64,000 bases of DNA from Microlunatus parietis (GCF_013407955.1 NZ_JACCBU010000001.1:6014001-6078000); one strand, 5' to 3'; numbered from the stretch's first letter, positions 17,243 through 25,638 are shown. Notes: generated by a model not told the origin, from the letters alone. Made by a program: numbers and translations.

Positions 17243-18502
17243 TCAGAGCACCTTGTACTTGACCGGGACGACGCCGGCGCTGGTGCCGCCGATGGCCTTC
17301 ATGGCGGCCCGGGACAGGTCGAGGCAGCGGCCGGAGATGTACGGGCCGCGGTCGTTGATCCGGACGACGGTGCTCTTGCCGTTGTTGAGGTTGGTCACCC
17401 TGACGCGGCTGTTGAACGGCAGCGACTTGTGCGCGGCGGTGAAGTCGTTGGTGTTGAACTGCTCGCCGTTGGCGGTCATCTGGCCCTGCCAGTAGTACGA
17501 CGCCTCGCAGGTGCCCGACTTGCCCGACGCCTCGTCGTTCTTCGGCTCGTCGTCGTTGCCGGAGCCGCCCGAATCGCCGGAGTCGTCGTTGCTATCGCTG
17601 TCGTCGTTCTTGCTGTCGTCGTTGCTGTCGTCCGACTTCTTCGGCTCCTTGGTGCCGACCAGAACGATCTTGTCCCGCTTCTTCTTGAGCACCTTCGAGG
17701 AGAGTTTGCGCTTCTCGGTCTCCTTGCCGTCGACGTAGACGTACTGCCAGACCTCTTCGGTGATGCCGGTGATGCCGGTGGTGTCGGTCTTCGTCTCGCC
17801 CTTCTCGAGCGAGGCGGTCTCCTTCTCGATCGTCTTGAACTCGTGCTCGATCTTCTTCGTCGCCTTCTTCACCTCGACGATCTTGACCACGATCTTGGCC
17901 TTGTCCCGCAGGGCCGAGGACGGCTTCGGCGAGACCTGATCATCCTTGTCGTAGGCGACCTTGGCCTGCTTGAGCGCGTCGGCGATGGTCCGCCCGGTCG
18001 AGGTGACCTTCAGGGTCTTGCCGCCGGCGACGATCGTCGCGGTCTTCGAGGTGTCCACCTTGATGTGGATACCGGTCCGGTCGATCTTGGCGCCGCGCGA
18101 CGTGGACAGCTTGGCCGAGGCGGGGATGTTCATCTCCTGCAGTGCCTCGTCGACGCTGCGCGCCGTGGTCCAGTAGCTGTCCTTCTTGCCGTCGATCGTG
18201 ATCGTCAGCTGCCGGGCGAAGTTCACGGTGATCGTGGTCGGTCCGGCGACCTCGGACGTCAGCGAGGGCTGCACGTCGTCCCGGTCGTTCACCGCGATGC
18301 CCTGGTCGCGCAGCACGTCGGCCACGGTCCCGGCATGGGTGGTGAAGCGGGTTGACTGCCCGTCGACCGAGAGATTGACATCGTCGGCGGCCGCGACGTA
18401 TCCGCCGTAGCCGAGGCCACCAGCGGTGAGAAGGCCAGCGATCACGACTGCAGGAACAACTTTGCGCACGATTCTCCAGCGGGTCTGCGGGTGGGTGAGC
18501 AC
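17243..18502 (-). CDS. DUF348-G5-RlpA (double-psi beta-barrel) cell-wall protein
   Basis: The protein is 419 residues from the GTG at 18502. After a basic N-terminus and one membrane segment (VVPAVVIAGLLTAGGLGYGG) come three DUF348 units (NLSVDGQSTRFTTHAGTVAD, TITIDGKKDSYWTTARSVDE, TIVAGGKTLKVTSTGRTIAD), a G5 domain (KETASLEKGETKTD onward), a Ser/Asp/Asn-rich linker, and a C-terminal RlpA-like domain starting CEASYYWQGQMTANGE with VVRINDRGPY. The architecture is that of RpfB-type wall proteins, but the lysozyme-like domain is replaced by a double-psi barrel. It is presumably surface-attached and acts on peptidoglycan. A GTG at 18511 is an alternative start. Confidence 0.87.
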   Translation of the reverse strand: MLTHPQTRWRIVRKVVPAVVIAGLLTAGGLGYGGYVAAADDVNLSVDGQSTRFTTHAGTVADVLRDQGIAVNDRDDVQPSLTSEVAGPTTITVNFARQLTITIDGKKDSYWTTARSVDEALQEMNIPASAKLSTSRGAKIDRTGIHIKVDTSKTATIVAGGKTLKVTSTGRTIADALKQAKVAYDKDDQVSPKPSSALRDKAKIVVKIVEVKKATKKIEHEFKTIEKETASLEKGETKTDTTGITGITEEVWQYVYVDGKETEKRKLSSKVLKKKRDKIVLVGTKEPKKSDDSNDDSKNDDSDSNDDSGDSGGSGNDDEPKNDEASGKSGTCEASYYWQGQMTANGEQFNTNDFTAAHKSLPFNSRVRVTNLNNGKSTVVRINDRGPYISGRCLDLSRAAMKAIGGTSAGVVPVKYKVL

Positions 18503-18530
18503 AGGTGACACACCCCTTGCGGATAACAGA

Positions 18531-18558
18531 ATAGTAACGACAGGCTCACGGAACGCAA
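18531..18558 (-). promoter_or_regulatory. Sigma-70-like promoter for the RlpA-like gene
   Basis: On the minus strand TTGCGT (complement of 18553-18558) and TACTAT (complement of 18531-18536) are 16 bases apart. Transcription would begin about 20 bases before the GTG at 18502, leaving no room for a riboswitch. Confidence 0.45.
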
Positions 18559-18729
18559 CTCGGTGGAAGAGACCTACCCGGATCGCCGCGAGGAGGGTGA
18601 GCCCTTGACCCCACCACCGGACGTTCGTTAGCGTCGACGGCGATTTACTCAAGCGATTTTGCTCAGGGGGAGCTGGCTCTCGGTCAGGTCGGGGGTGTGC
18701 CCATCGGGGAAATCGATCGAGAGGAAGTC

Positions 18730-19971
18730 ATGTCACATCGGGGAACGACCCCTGTCCTGAGGCCGTTACTCGCCGCGCTGGTCGGGCTCGTGCTGATGTT
18801 CGGTACGGCCACTGCGGCGACCGCTCAACCCGACAAGGGAATCCCGGATTCCCAGCTGGAAGCGCTGGCCCGCGCACTCGGGCTGTCGACGGACGCTGCC
18901 GAGAACCTGCTGTCGGTGCAGGCCAGGCTGTCGGTGCTGGCCGTCGACCTCGAGGCCAAGCTCGGCCCGGACGTCAGTGCCGGATCCTGGATCGACGCGG
19001 GCTCCGGGAAGCTCGTCGTCGCGGTGACCAGTTCGGAGGCTGCCGCGGTGGTCCGCGCGTCGGGTGCCGAGGCGCGCCAGGTCAAGCACTCCGGGTCCGA
19101 CCTGGCCAAGCAGCGCAGGGAACTGGACGAGTTCGCCCGCTCCAAGGGTGCCGGCGACGCGCAGTCGTGGCGGGCGGACCCGCGGTCGAACAGCCTGTTG
19201 GTCCGGGTCGTCGAGGGCGCCGAGGACAAGGCGACCGAGGCGTTCCTGGCCAAGGCCCGCAAGCTCGGGGTGACCGTGACCGTCGAGAAGGTACGGGGAG
19301 CGGTGCGGCCCACCGCCGACCTGTACGGCGGCCAGCAGATCGAGATGTCCAACGGCTACGTCTGCTCGGCCGGGTTCAACGCGAAGACCTCGTCCGGCGA
19401 CGCGATCCTGCTCACCGCGGGCCACTGTGCCTCGGACGAGCCGACGTTCTCCCGGGACGGTGTCGAGATCGGCACCACGCGTTCGTACAGCTTCCCGGAG
19501 AACGACTACGCCGCCGTGAACGTCTCCAGCGCCTGGACCCAGCAGGGCGCCGTGGACACCTACGACGGCTCGTACCAGGAGATCACCGAGGCCGGCCTCG
19601 GCGCGATCGGCAGTGCGGTCTGCAAGAGCGGCCGGACCACCGACTGGACCTGTGGCGAGATCGAGTCGCACGACGAGACCGTCAACTACGGCAACGGCGA
19701 CATCGTCTCCGGCCTGACCCAGCACACCGCCTGCGTCGAGCAGGGCGACTCCGGCGGCGCGAACGTCAGCGGGAGCGTGGCCCAGGGCCTGACCAGCGGC
19801 GGCATGCTCTACCAGCAGGGCCAGGACCTGGTCTGCGGCGAGAAGGTCGGCCAGCCCAACGTCGGCTTCTTCCAGCCGGTCGAGGAGGCCCTCGCGGCCA
19901 ACGACGCGGAACTCGTCACGGGGTCCACGTCCTCGAACGGCCGCGGCAACGGCTGGGGCCGGAACCGCTAA
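18730..19971 (+). CDS. Secreted S1-family serine protease (streptogrisin-like) with prosegment
   Basis: This 413-residue preproprotein has a signal peptide (LLAALVGLVLMFGTATAATA) and a long prosegment containing alpha-lytic-protease-type pro-region repeats (near 60-190). The mature chymotrypsin-like domain starts around GGQQIEMSNGYVCSAGF. The catalytic triad is His232 (TAGHC), Asp259 (ENDYAAV) and Ser341 (QGDSGGA), with paired cysteines around the His and Ser loops. Such enzymes fold with help from the prosegment and are active outside the cell. GAGAGGAAGTC before the ATG at 18730 decides the start over an earlier in-frame ATG. It is convergent with the next gene; the two stops overlap by four bases. 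Confidence 0.93.
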   Translation: MSHRGTTPVLRPLLAALVGLVLMFGTATAATAQPDKGIPDSQLEALARALGLSTDAAENLLSVQARLSVLAVDLEAKLGPDVSAGSWIDAGSGKLVVAVTSSEAAAVVRASGAEARQVKHSGSDLAKQRRELDEFARSKGAGDAQSWRADPRSNSLLVRVVEGAEDKATEAFLAKARKLGVTVTVEKVRGAVRPTADLYGGQQIEMSNGYVCSAGFNAKTSSGDAILLTAGHCASDEPTFSRDGVEIGTTRSYSFPENDYAAVNVSSAWTQQGAVDTYDGSYQEITEAGLGAIGSAVCKSGRTTDWTCGEIESHDETVNYGNGDIVSGLTQHTACVEQGDSGGANVSGSVAQGLTSGGMLYQQGQDLVCGEKVGQPNVGFFQPVEEALAANDAELVTGSTSSNGRGNGWGRNR

Positions 19972-20279
19972 CCGGTCAGGATCCGGTCGAGCACGTCGGC
20001 CTCCCGGTGGAGTTCGCCGGCGTGCTCGGTCCGGCCCGACTGCTCGTACGTCAACGCGGCCCGGCGCCGCTCGGAGACCTCGGCCCCGACGATCGACCTC
20101 AGGTCGTCGGCGCCGAGTTCCCGGCGGGGCACCTCCGCGGTCGAGTGGTCGGCGGGATCGACGGCCTCGGCGTTCGCGATCGCCGCCAGCGCGGTCCGGA
20201 TCGCCCGGGCGGCGACCCGGTCCCGGTCCTTCAGCGCGTCGCGCAGCGCAGCCTGCAGCCGGTCTCGCAGTTCGTCCAT
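19968..20279 (-). CDS. Short GatB/YqeY-domain-like protein
   Basis: This 103-residue helical protein has the start of a YqeY-like domain: LRDRLQAALRDALKDRDRVAARAIRTALAAIANAEAV, with the NAEAV block usual in the family. Family members are usually near 150 residues; here the C-terminal half is a charged helix (RRRAALTYEQSGRTEHAGEL) and the classical ending is missing. YqeY resembles the tail domain of GatB, and its role is not established. The gene is transcribed toward the protease gene and away from rpsP. Confidence 0.7.
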   Translation of the reverse strand: MDELRDRLQAALRDALKDRDRVAARAIRTALAAIANAEAVDPADHSTAEVPRRELGADDLRSIVGAEVSERRRAALTYEQSGRTEHAGELHREADVLDRILTG

Positions 20280-20308
20280 GGCGTGAGGCTAGCCGTGGTG
20301 AGTTCGCG

Positions 20309-20338
20309 TTGTGGGGCGTGACTCTGGCAAACTATGCG
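20309..20338 (+). promoter_or_regulatory. Candidate rpsP operon promoter
   Basis: TTGTGG (20309-20314) and TATGCG (20333-20338) are separated by 18 bases. About 125 bases of leader follow before the rpsP start, enough for an autoregulatory structure, but I could not identify a known leader motif. Confidence 0.35.
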
Positions 20339-20464
20339 CTGGTCCTGCTCGGGCACGCCCTCTCATCGTGCCCGCAGTCGGGTCCCAGCCGAGGCCGCGG
20401 TTCGGAGTGCCCCACACGGGCGGTGTCCTCACCCACCAGAGATTTCCAAGGAGTTACCACTCAC

Positions 20465-20932
20465 GTGGCTGTCAAGATTCGCCTGAAGCGGCTCGGCAAG
20501 ATCCGCTCGCCGCACTACCGCATCGTCGTCGCCGACTCCCGCACCAAGCGTGACGGTCGTGCGATCGAGGAGATCGGCAAGTACCACCCGAAGAACGACC
20601 CGTCGCTGATCGAGGTCGACTCGGAGCGGGCCCAGTACTGGCTGTCCGTCGGTGCGCAGCCGACCGAGGCCGTCATCGCGATCCTCAAGCGCAGCGGTGA
20701 CTGGCAGAAGTTCTCCGGCGACACCTCGCCGTCGGGGATCGAGCCGCAGAAGACCCGGGCCGACAAGACCGCGGCCTTCAACGCTGCGCTGGCCGACGCC
20801 GGCGACGAGCCGAAGAACAAGGCCATCACCACGGAGAAGCCGGCCAAGAAGGCTGACAAGGCCGAGGCTGACAAGGCCGAGGCCGACAGCGTCGACGCCG
20901 CTCCGGCCGACGCCGAGTCTGCCGAGGCCTGA
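20465..20932 (+). CDS. rpsP: 30S ribosomal protein S16
   Basis: This 155-residue protein starts AVKIRLKRLGKIRSPHYRIV, the S16 signature, and continues with DGRAIEEIGKYHPKNDPSLI. After about residue 85 comes a long Ala/Lys/Glu/Asp-rich extension (KADKAEADKAEADS), a common actinobacterial addition to S16. The start is GTG at 20465, with AAGGAG somewhat far (about 12 bases) upstream. It is the first gene of rpsP-khpA-rimM-trmD; khpA follows after two bases. Confidence 0.98.
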   Translation: MAVKIRLKRLGKIRSPHYRIVVADSRTKRDGRAIEEIGKYHPKNDPSLIEVDSERAQYWLSVGAQPTEAVIAILKRSGDWQKFSGDTSPSGIEPQKTRADKTAAFNAALADAGDEPKNKAITTEKPAKKADKAEADKAEADSVDAAPADAESAEA

Positions 20933-20934
20933 GC

Positions 20935-21210
20935 GTGCTGGCCGAGGCGCTGGAGCATCTGGTCCGCGGCATCGTGACGGTGCCGGACGACGTCCGGGTG
21001 CGGGACAAGGACCTGCGGCGCGGGCGGCTGCTCGAGGTGCGGGTCCATCCCGACGACATCGGCAAGGTGATCGGCCGGTCGGGGCGGACCGCCACCGCGC
21101 TGCGGACGGTGATCACGGCCCTGGCCGGTCGGGAGCAGGTGCGGGTCGACTTCGTCGACGTCGACCGCAACGACCGCCGTTCCGGAGATCGCCGCCGCGG
21201 TCGCCGCTGA
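20935..21210 (+). CDS. khpA: KH-domain RNA-binding protein KhpA
   Basis: This 91-residue protein consists of a single KH domain with the GxxG loop in HPDDIGKVIGRSGRTATALR and a basic C-terminal tail (RRSGDRRRGRR). KhpA pairs with KhpB/Jag as an RNA chaperone in many Gram-positives. Its position between rpsP and rimM is the standard one in actinobacteria. The GTG start follows the rpsP stop by two bases, so translation is probably coupled. Confidence 0.95.
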   Translation: MLAEALEHLVRGIVTVPDDVRVRDKDLRRGRLLEVRVHPDDIGKVIGRSGRTATALRTVITALAGREQVRVDFVDVDRNDRRSGDRRRGRR

Positions 21211-21227
21211 TCCACGGATCCGCAACC

Positions 21228-21770
21228 GTGTCGGTTGAGGTCCTGGTCGGCGTCGTCGGCCGGGCCCACGGGATCCGCGGCGATGTCGCGGTCGAGCCGC
21301 GCACCGACGAGCCAGAGGTACGTTTCGCAGCCGGCCGGGCTGTCCGGATCGAGGGCAGCCCGCGCTGGCTGACGGTCGTCTCGGCGCGCGATCACAGCGG
21401 GCGGCTGCTGGTCAGGTTCCACGAGGTCGAGGACCGCAACGCCGCCGAGGCGCTGCGCGGCGTCCGCCTGGTCGTCGACGTGGATCCGGCCGAACGGCCG
21501 GACCGGCCCGAGGAGTACTACGACCGCCAGCTGATCGGTCTGCGGGTGCTCGATGCCGCCGGCACCGAGGTCGGCCGGGTCAGCGGCGTGGCCCATCTGC
21601 CCGCTCAGGATCTGCTCGAGATCGACACCGGCGACGGCCAGGCGCTGGTGCCGTTCGTCACCGAACTGGTGCCGGACGTCGATCTCGATCAAGGTCAGCT
21701 GCGGCTGGCCGACGTGCCCGGGCTGCTCTCCGCCGGCGAGGCCGAAACGTCTGACGAGGACGGCGACTGA
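21228..21770 (+). CDS. rimM: Ribosome maturation factor RimM
   Basis: This 180-residue protein has an N-terminal RimM domain (VLVGVVGRAHGIRGDVAVEP) and a C-terminal PRC barrel (EYYDRQLIGLRVLDAAG, VPFVTELVPDVDLDQGQL). It assists 30S assembly at S19 and the 16S 3' domain. The GTG at 21228, 17 bases after khpA, gives the normal length. Its TGA shares one base with the ATG of trmD. Confidence 0.96.
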   Translation: MSVEVLVGVVGRAHGIRGDVAVEPRTDEPEVRFAAGRAVRIEGSPRWLTVVSARDHSGRLLVRFHEVEDRNAAEALRGVRLVVDVDPAERPDRPEEYYDRQLIGLRVLDAAGTEVGRVSGVAHLPAQDLLEIDTGDGQALVPFVTELVPDVDLDQGQLRLADVPGLLSAGEAETSDEDGD

Positions 21771-22942
21771 TGCGGGTCGACGTCGTCTCGATCTTCCCCG
21801 ACTACCTGGCGCCGCTGCGGCTGTCGCTGGTCGGCAAGGCGATCGAGACCGGACTGATCGACCTCGCGGTGCACGACCTGCGCGACTGGACCCACGACCG
21901 GCACCGGACCGTCGACGACACCCCATACGGCGGCGGCGCGGGCATGGTGATGCGGCCGGAGCCGTGGGGTGAGGCGCTGGACGACCTGGTGCCGGCCGGT
22001 ACCGACGCCCGCCTGTTGATCATGACGCCGTCCGGGCGTCCGTTCGACCAGCGGCTGGCCGCGGAACTGGCTGCCGAGCCGCGAGTGATCATCGCCTGCG
22101 GCCGCTACGAGGGCATCGACGCCCGGGTCGCCGAACACGCCGCGACCCGGATGCGGGTGGACGAGGTCAGCATCGGCGACTACGTGCTGAACGGCGGCGA
22201 GGCAGCCGCGCTGGTGATCATCGAGGCGTTCGCCCGGCTGATCCCCGGCGTGATCGGCAACCCCGAGTCGCTGGCCGAGGAATCCCACTCCGCCGACCAT
22301 GATCAACTCCTGGAGTACCCGGTCTACACCAAGCCGGCCGCCTGGCGCGGGCTGGAGGTGCCCGAGGTGCTGCTCTCCGGCCATCACGGCCGGATCACCG
22401 CCTGGCGCCACGAGCGGGCCGTCGAGCTCACCCGGCGCCGCCGGCCGGAGCTGTTGCCGGACGCCGAACGGACCGACGAGCTCGAGGTCAGGCCCGCGGT
22501 CCGGACCGACGCCGGCGAACTGCTGACCCTGCAGCGGGCCGCCTTCGTGACCGAGGCACAGCGTTGCGGATCGCTCGAGATCCCGCCGCTGACCGACGGC
22601 ATCGACGTGATCAACGCCGCCATCGACACCGACACCGTCCTGGTCGCCCGCCTGGGCGGGCGGCTGGCCGGCGGCGTGATCGGGTCCCGCGGCGAGCAGG
22701 GGGAGTGGACGATCGGCCGGCTGATCGTCGCGCCGGACCTGGCCGGGCGCGGCGTCGGCAGCCGGCTGCTCGCCGCGATCGAGGCGGCCGCCCCGCGCGA
22801 TCGTACGGTCGCCCGGCTGTTCACCGCCGTGGCCAGCAAGGAGAACATCGCCTTCTACCGCGGTCGCGGCTACCGCGTCGTCGAGCGCCGGGACACCGAG
22901 ATCGACGTACCGATCGTGATCATGGAGAAATCCCTGCGCTGA
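21770..22942 (+). CDS. trmD: tRNA (guanine37-N1)-methyltransferase fused to a GNAT acetyltransferase domain
   Basis: This 390-residue protein has residues 1 to about 235 forming a complete TrmD, with TPYGGGAGMVM, ACGRYEGIDARV and the trefoil-knot loop SIGDYVLNGGE. These residues methylate G37 of tRNAs with SAM and prevent +1 frameshifts. Residues from about 240 to 390 are a GNAT domain with the acetyl-CoA loop APDLAGRGVGSRLL and the NIAFYRGRGYRVV ending. There is no stop or frameshift between the two. The usual downstream gene rplS is not present; a convergent binding-protein gene follows one base later. The acetyltransferase substrate is unknown. Confidence 0.95.
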   Translation: MRVDVVSIFPDYLAPLRLSLVGKAIETGLIDLAVHDLRDWTHDRHRTVDDTPYGGGAGMVMRPEPWGEALDDLVPAGTDARLLIMTPSGRPFDQRLAAELAAEPRVIIACGRYEGIDARVAEHAATRMRVDEVSIGDYVLNGGEAAALVIIEAFARLIPGVIGNPESLAEESHSADHDQLLEYPVYTKPAAWRGLEVPEVLLSGHHGRITAWRHERAVELTRRRRPELLPDAERTDELEVRPAVRTDAGELLTLQRAAFVTEAQRCGSLEIPPLTDGIDVINAAIDTDTVLVARLGGRLAGGVIGSRGEQGEWTIGRLIVAPDLAGRGVGSRLLAAIEAAAPRDRTVARLFTAVASKENIAFYRGRGYRVVERRDTEIDVPIVIMEKSLR

Positions 22943-22943
22943 T

Positions 22944-24587
22944 TCAGTTCGCCTCGATCGCCGCCTCGTACTCGGCCCGGATCTGATCGCCGCCCTCGCG
23001 GCGCCAGGTGTCCATCGCGGCGTCCCAGTCCGTGACGGGCTTACGGCCGAGGATGATCTCGGTGGCAAGATCATCGAGCCTGGTGCGCAGCGAGTTCCCC
23101 TTCTCCTGCTCGGTCGCCGAGTAGAGCCCGCTGCTCGCGTTGGCCTTGGTGATCTCGGCGCACTTCTTCTGGTACGCGTAGTCGTTCTCCACCGCGCCCG
23201 GCGACACGGCACTGAAGTTCACCTGGGCCGGCGCCCCGGTGTAGGTGATCGGCAGGTTGCGTTCCAGCAGGGCCTGGTCGGTCGGCACCGGATTGTTGCC
23301 CTGGTAGGTGAAGTCGGTGCCCTCGCTGCCGTACGCGATGTACTGGTGCTCCGTGCTGCCGAAGGGGCTGGCCAGATAGTTGAACAATTCGACGATCTCG
23401 TCCACCCGGGCCTTCTCGGCCTTCCTGATGCAGACCGGGCCGCCGTAGATGCCGCTGCCGAGAAACTTCACCGCGTAGCCGCCGCCGTCGAACTTCGGCG
23501 GCACCAGGGCACCGGACCGGGTGCCCGGCGCGCCGGCGTCCCAGGTGGCCGGGCTGGCGCCGCCGGTGGAGATGCCGATGATGCCGCCGTTGTACCACTC
23601 GGTGGTCCGGGTGCCGACGGAGAACGAGTCGGGGTGGAACAGGCCTTCCTTCCACTGCTGCGCGGCAGCGTCCAGTGCCTGCTTGTACTTCTCGTCCTCG
23701 AGTTGGTGGGTGAACCGGCCGCCCTCCTCGGCCCAGCCGTTCGGTGCGTCGAGCATCTGCAGGGTCCAGTTGATCAAGGCGATCGGGTTGCACATCGCCC
23801 AGCGGTTCCGCTTCGGCTCGGTGAGCACCCGGGCGGCGTCGAGGAACTCCTGGTAGCTCTGCGGGTCCGGGTTCGCCCCGCGTTCCTCGATCAGGTCGAT
23901 CCGGGCCGTCACGATGTCGCCCAGCGTGGAGCGGTTCAGCGGGAAGCCGTAGATCCGCCGGTTGTAGATCATGGACCGCCAGGAGGCGGTCGGGATCGCT
24001 GCCAGGTTGGGATAGCGCGCGATGTTGTCGCCGGAGACGTACTCGGAGAGATCGACGAAGCTCCGCTCCAGCAGTTGCGGCAGGTTGGGGATCCCGCGGA
24101 ACTGCACGATGTCGGGAAGATCACCGCCCGCGATCGAGACCTGGAGCTTCGGCAGGTAGTCGGCATTCGGCGCCATGATGTATGTCAGCTCGGCGCCGAC
24201 CCGTTCGTTCATGCCGCGCCAGAAGGCGTTCTGGCCGAGTGCCGGCGGGATCGTGGTGTTGACGTTGGTCAAGATCGTCAACGGCTTCCCGCTCTTGATC
24301 GGCGGCGTGCCGTCGGTCGCCGGGGCCACGGACTCCCGCGGATATTCGGTGAACCCGGGCATCACATCGGGCCCGGTCGACGGGAACTGCGGCTCGGCAC
24401 CCGCGGTCGCCCGGTAGGTGGGCAGGTCGACGGCGGCGCCGGCCGCGACGGACTCCCGCTGCTCGGGCGTCGTGCAGCCGGGTAGGGCGGTGGTCAGCGC
24501 GAGGCCGCCGGTGACGGCCGCCGCTCCGGAGAGCAGGGTCCGGCGGTCCAGGCGCTGGGTCGGGTCGGTCGGTGGCACTCGCGTCAC
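22944..24587 (-). CDS. Orphan extracellular solute-binding lipoprotein (LplA/YtcQ-like)
   Basis: This 547-residue protein has a twin-arginine-type leader (RLDRRTLLSGAAA) and lipobox LPGC. The body looks like the large sugar-binding proteins of the LplA/YtcQ group: NPDYLPK-like beta strands, LPDIVQFRGIPNL, FVDLSEYVSG, IYGFPLNRS and ASPFGSTEHQYIAYG. The GTG at 24587 is chosen because GAGGAG sits five bases upstream. No permease or ATPase gene lies on either side, so it either uses components encoded elsewhere or is a relic of a lost operon. Confidence 0.9.
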   Translation of the reverse strand: MTRVPPTDPTQRLDRRTLLSGAAAVTGGLALTTALPGCTTPEQRESVAAGAAVDLPTYRATAGAEPQFPSTGPDVMPGFTEYPRESVAPATDGTPPIKSGKPLTILTNVNTTIPPALGQNAFWRGMNERVGAELTYIMAPNADYLPKLQVSIAGGDLPDIVQFRGIPNLPQLLERSFVDLSEYVSGDNIARYPNLAAIPTASWRSMIYNRRIYGFPLNRSTLGDIVTARIDLIEERGANPDPQSYQEFLDAARVLTEPKRNRWAMCNPIALINWTLQMLDAPNGWAEEGGRFTHQLEDEKYKQALDAAAQQWKEGLFHPDSFSVGTRTTEWYNGGIIGISTGGASPATWDAGAPGTRSGALVPPKFDGGGYAVKFLGSGIYGGPVCIRKAEKARVDEIVELFNYLASPFGSTEHQYIAYGSEGTDFTYQGNNPVPTDQALLERNLPITYTGAPAQVNFSAVSPGAVENDYAYQKKCAEITKANASSGLYSATEQEKGNSLRTRLDDLATEIILGRKPVTDWDAAMDTWRREGGDQIRAEYEAAIEAN

Positions 24588-24734
24588 GGCGACTCCTCGG
24601 GTTGGCGAACCGGCTCCGCTGCCGGGATCTCCCCACGAAGTGTTGCACGTCACACCGCCCGAGTGCAATCGGTTGCACGAATCGTGATCTGGGTACGGGG
24701 AGCGGCGGCCAGCAAGATCATGAAGGGGCGGGCA

Positions 24735-24770
24735 CTAGTGTCGTGCGACGCTAGGGACGCGCGACACTAG
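24735..24770. repeat. Head-to-head pair of 20-bp CTAG-bounded repeats
   Basis: The unit CTAGGGACGCGCGACACTAG lies at 24751-24770. An inverted, slightly diverged unit CTAGTGTCGTGCGACGCTAG lies at 24735-24754, sharing the central CTAG. A third partial unit (CTAGAGTCGTGC) begins at 24767. It sits between the divergent binding-protein and phosphorylase genes. Single copies occur at 26870 and 32657. Confidence 0.9.
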
Positions 24771-24780
24771 AGTCGTGCAG

Positions 24781-25620
24781 GTGACCAGGGCAGAGATCGG
24801 GATCATTGGAGGTTCGGGGTTCTACACGTTCCTCGAGGCGCCCGAGCGGGTGGCGGTGGAGACGCCGTTCGGGCCGCCCAGCGCGGAGCTCGCCATCGGT
24901 GAGGTGGCCGGGCGCCGGGTTGCCTTCCTGCCCCGGCACGGCGAGCAGCACCAGTTCCCGCCGCACCGGGTGAACTACCGGGCCAACCTGTGGGCGCTCC
25001 GCTCGGTCGGGGTGCGGCAGGTGCTCGGCCCGTGCGCGGTCGGCTCGCTGCGGGAGGAGTACGGGCCCGGCACGCTGGTGTTGCCGGACCAGCTGATCGA
25101 CCGGACCTGGGGCCGCGCGCACACCCTGTTTGACCTGGATGGTACGCACGACAGCGAGGGGCCGGTGGTGCATGTGGGTTTCGCCGATCCGTACTGCCCG
25201 CGCGGCCGGCAGGTGGTGCTCGACTCCGCCGGTGCGGACACGGGCGTGCCGGTGGACGGCGGGACGCTGATCGTGGTCAACGGGCCGCGGTTCTCCACCC
25301 GGGCCGAGTCGCGCTGGCACGCCGCCGCCGGCGGCACCGTGATCGGCATGACCGGGATGCCGGAGGCGTCGATCGCGCGCGAGCTCGCGCTCTGCTACAC
25401 GACCGTCGCGGTGATCACCGATCACGACGCCGGGGTCGATCAGACCACCGCGGTGAGCCATGCCGAGGTGCTGAAGATCTTCGGCGAGAACATCGACCGG
25501 CTCAAGGCGCTGCTGCGCCGGGTGATCGAGCGGCTGCCGGCCGCCGAGTCTGACGCCGACGCGACCTGCCCCTGCCGCCGGGCGCTGGACGGCCTGCCGC
25601 TGCCGTTCGAGCTGCCATGA
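24781..25620 (+). CDS. S-methyl-5'-thioadenosine phosphorylase-family purine phosphorylase
   Basis: This protein of about 279 residues carries nucleoside phosphorylase family-2 motifs: GIIGGSGFYTF, LPRHGEQHQFPPHRVNYRAN, VNGPRFSTRAESRWH and the TDHDAG stretch near the ribose/purine pocket. It cleaves methylthioadenosine to adenine and methylthioribose-1-phosphate in methionine salvage; actinobacterial members may also accept other purine nucleosides. No ribosome-binding site is seen. TAGAGT (24768-24773), partly made by the CTAG repeat, ends seven bases before this GTG, as expected for a leaderless transcript. A GTG at 24775 is an alternative start. hemW follows after 18 bases. Confidence 0.92.
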   Translation: MTRAEIGIIGGSGFYTFLEAPERVAVETPFGPPSAELAIGEVAGRRVAFLPRHGEQHQFPPHRVNYRANLWALRSVGVRQVLGPCAVGSLREEYGPGTLVLPDQLIDRTWGRAHTLFDLDGTHDSEGPVVHVGFADPYCPRGRQVVLDSAGADTGVPVDGGTLIVVNGPRFSTRAESRWHAAAGGTVIGMTGMPEASIARELALCYTTVAVITDHDAGVDQTTAVSHAEVLKIFGENIDRLKALLRRVIERLPAAESDADATCPCRRALDGLPLPFELP

Positions 25621-25638
25621 TCATCTTCTCCGGTTCCG

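Noticed and set aside
18503..18729. A c-di-AMP riboswitch upstream of the RlpA-like gene, as is common for rpf genes
   Set aside because: The promoter at 18531-18558 leaves a leader of only about 20 bases, and no ydaO-type conserved core was recognised on either strand.
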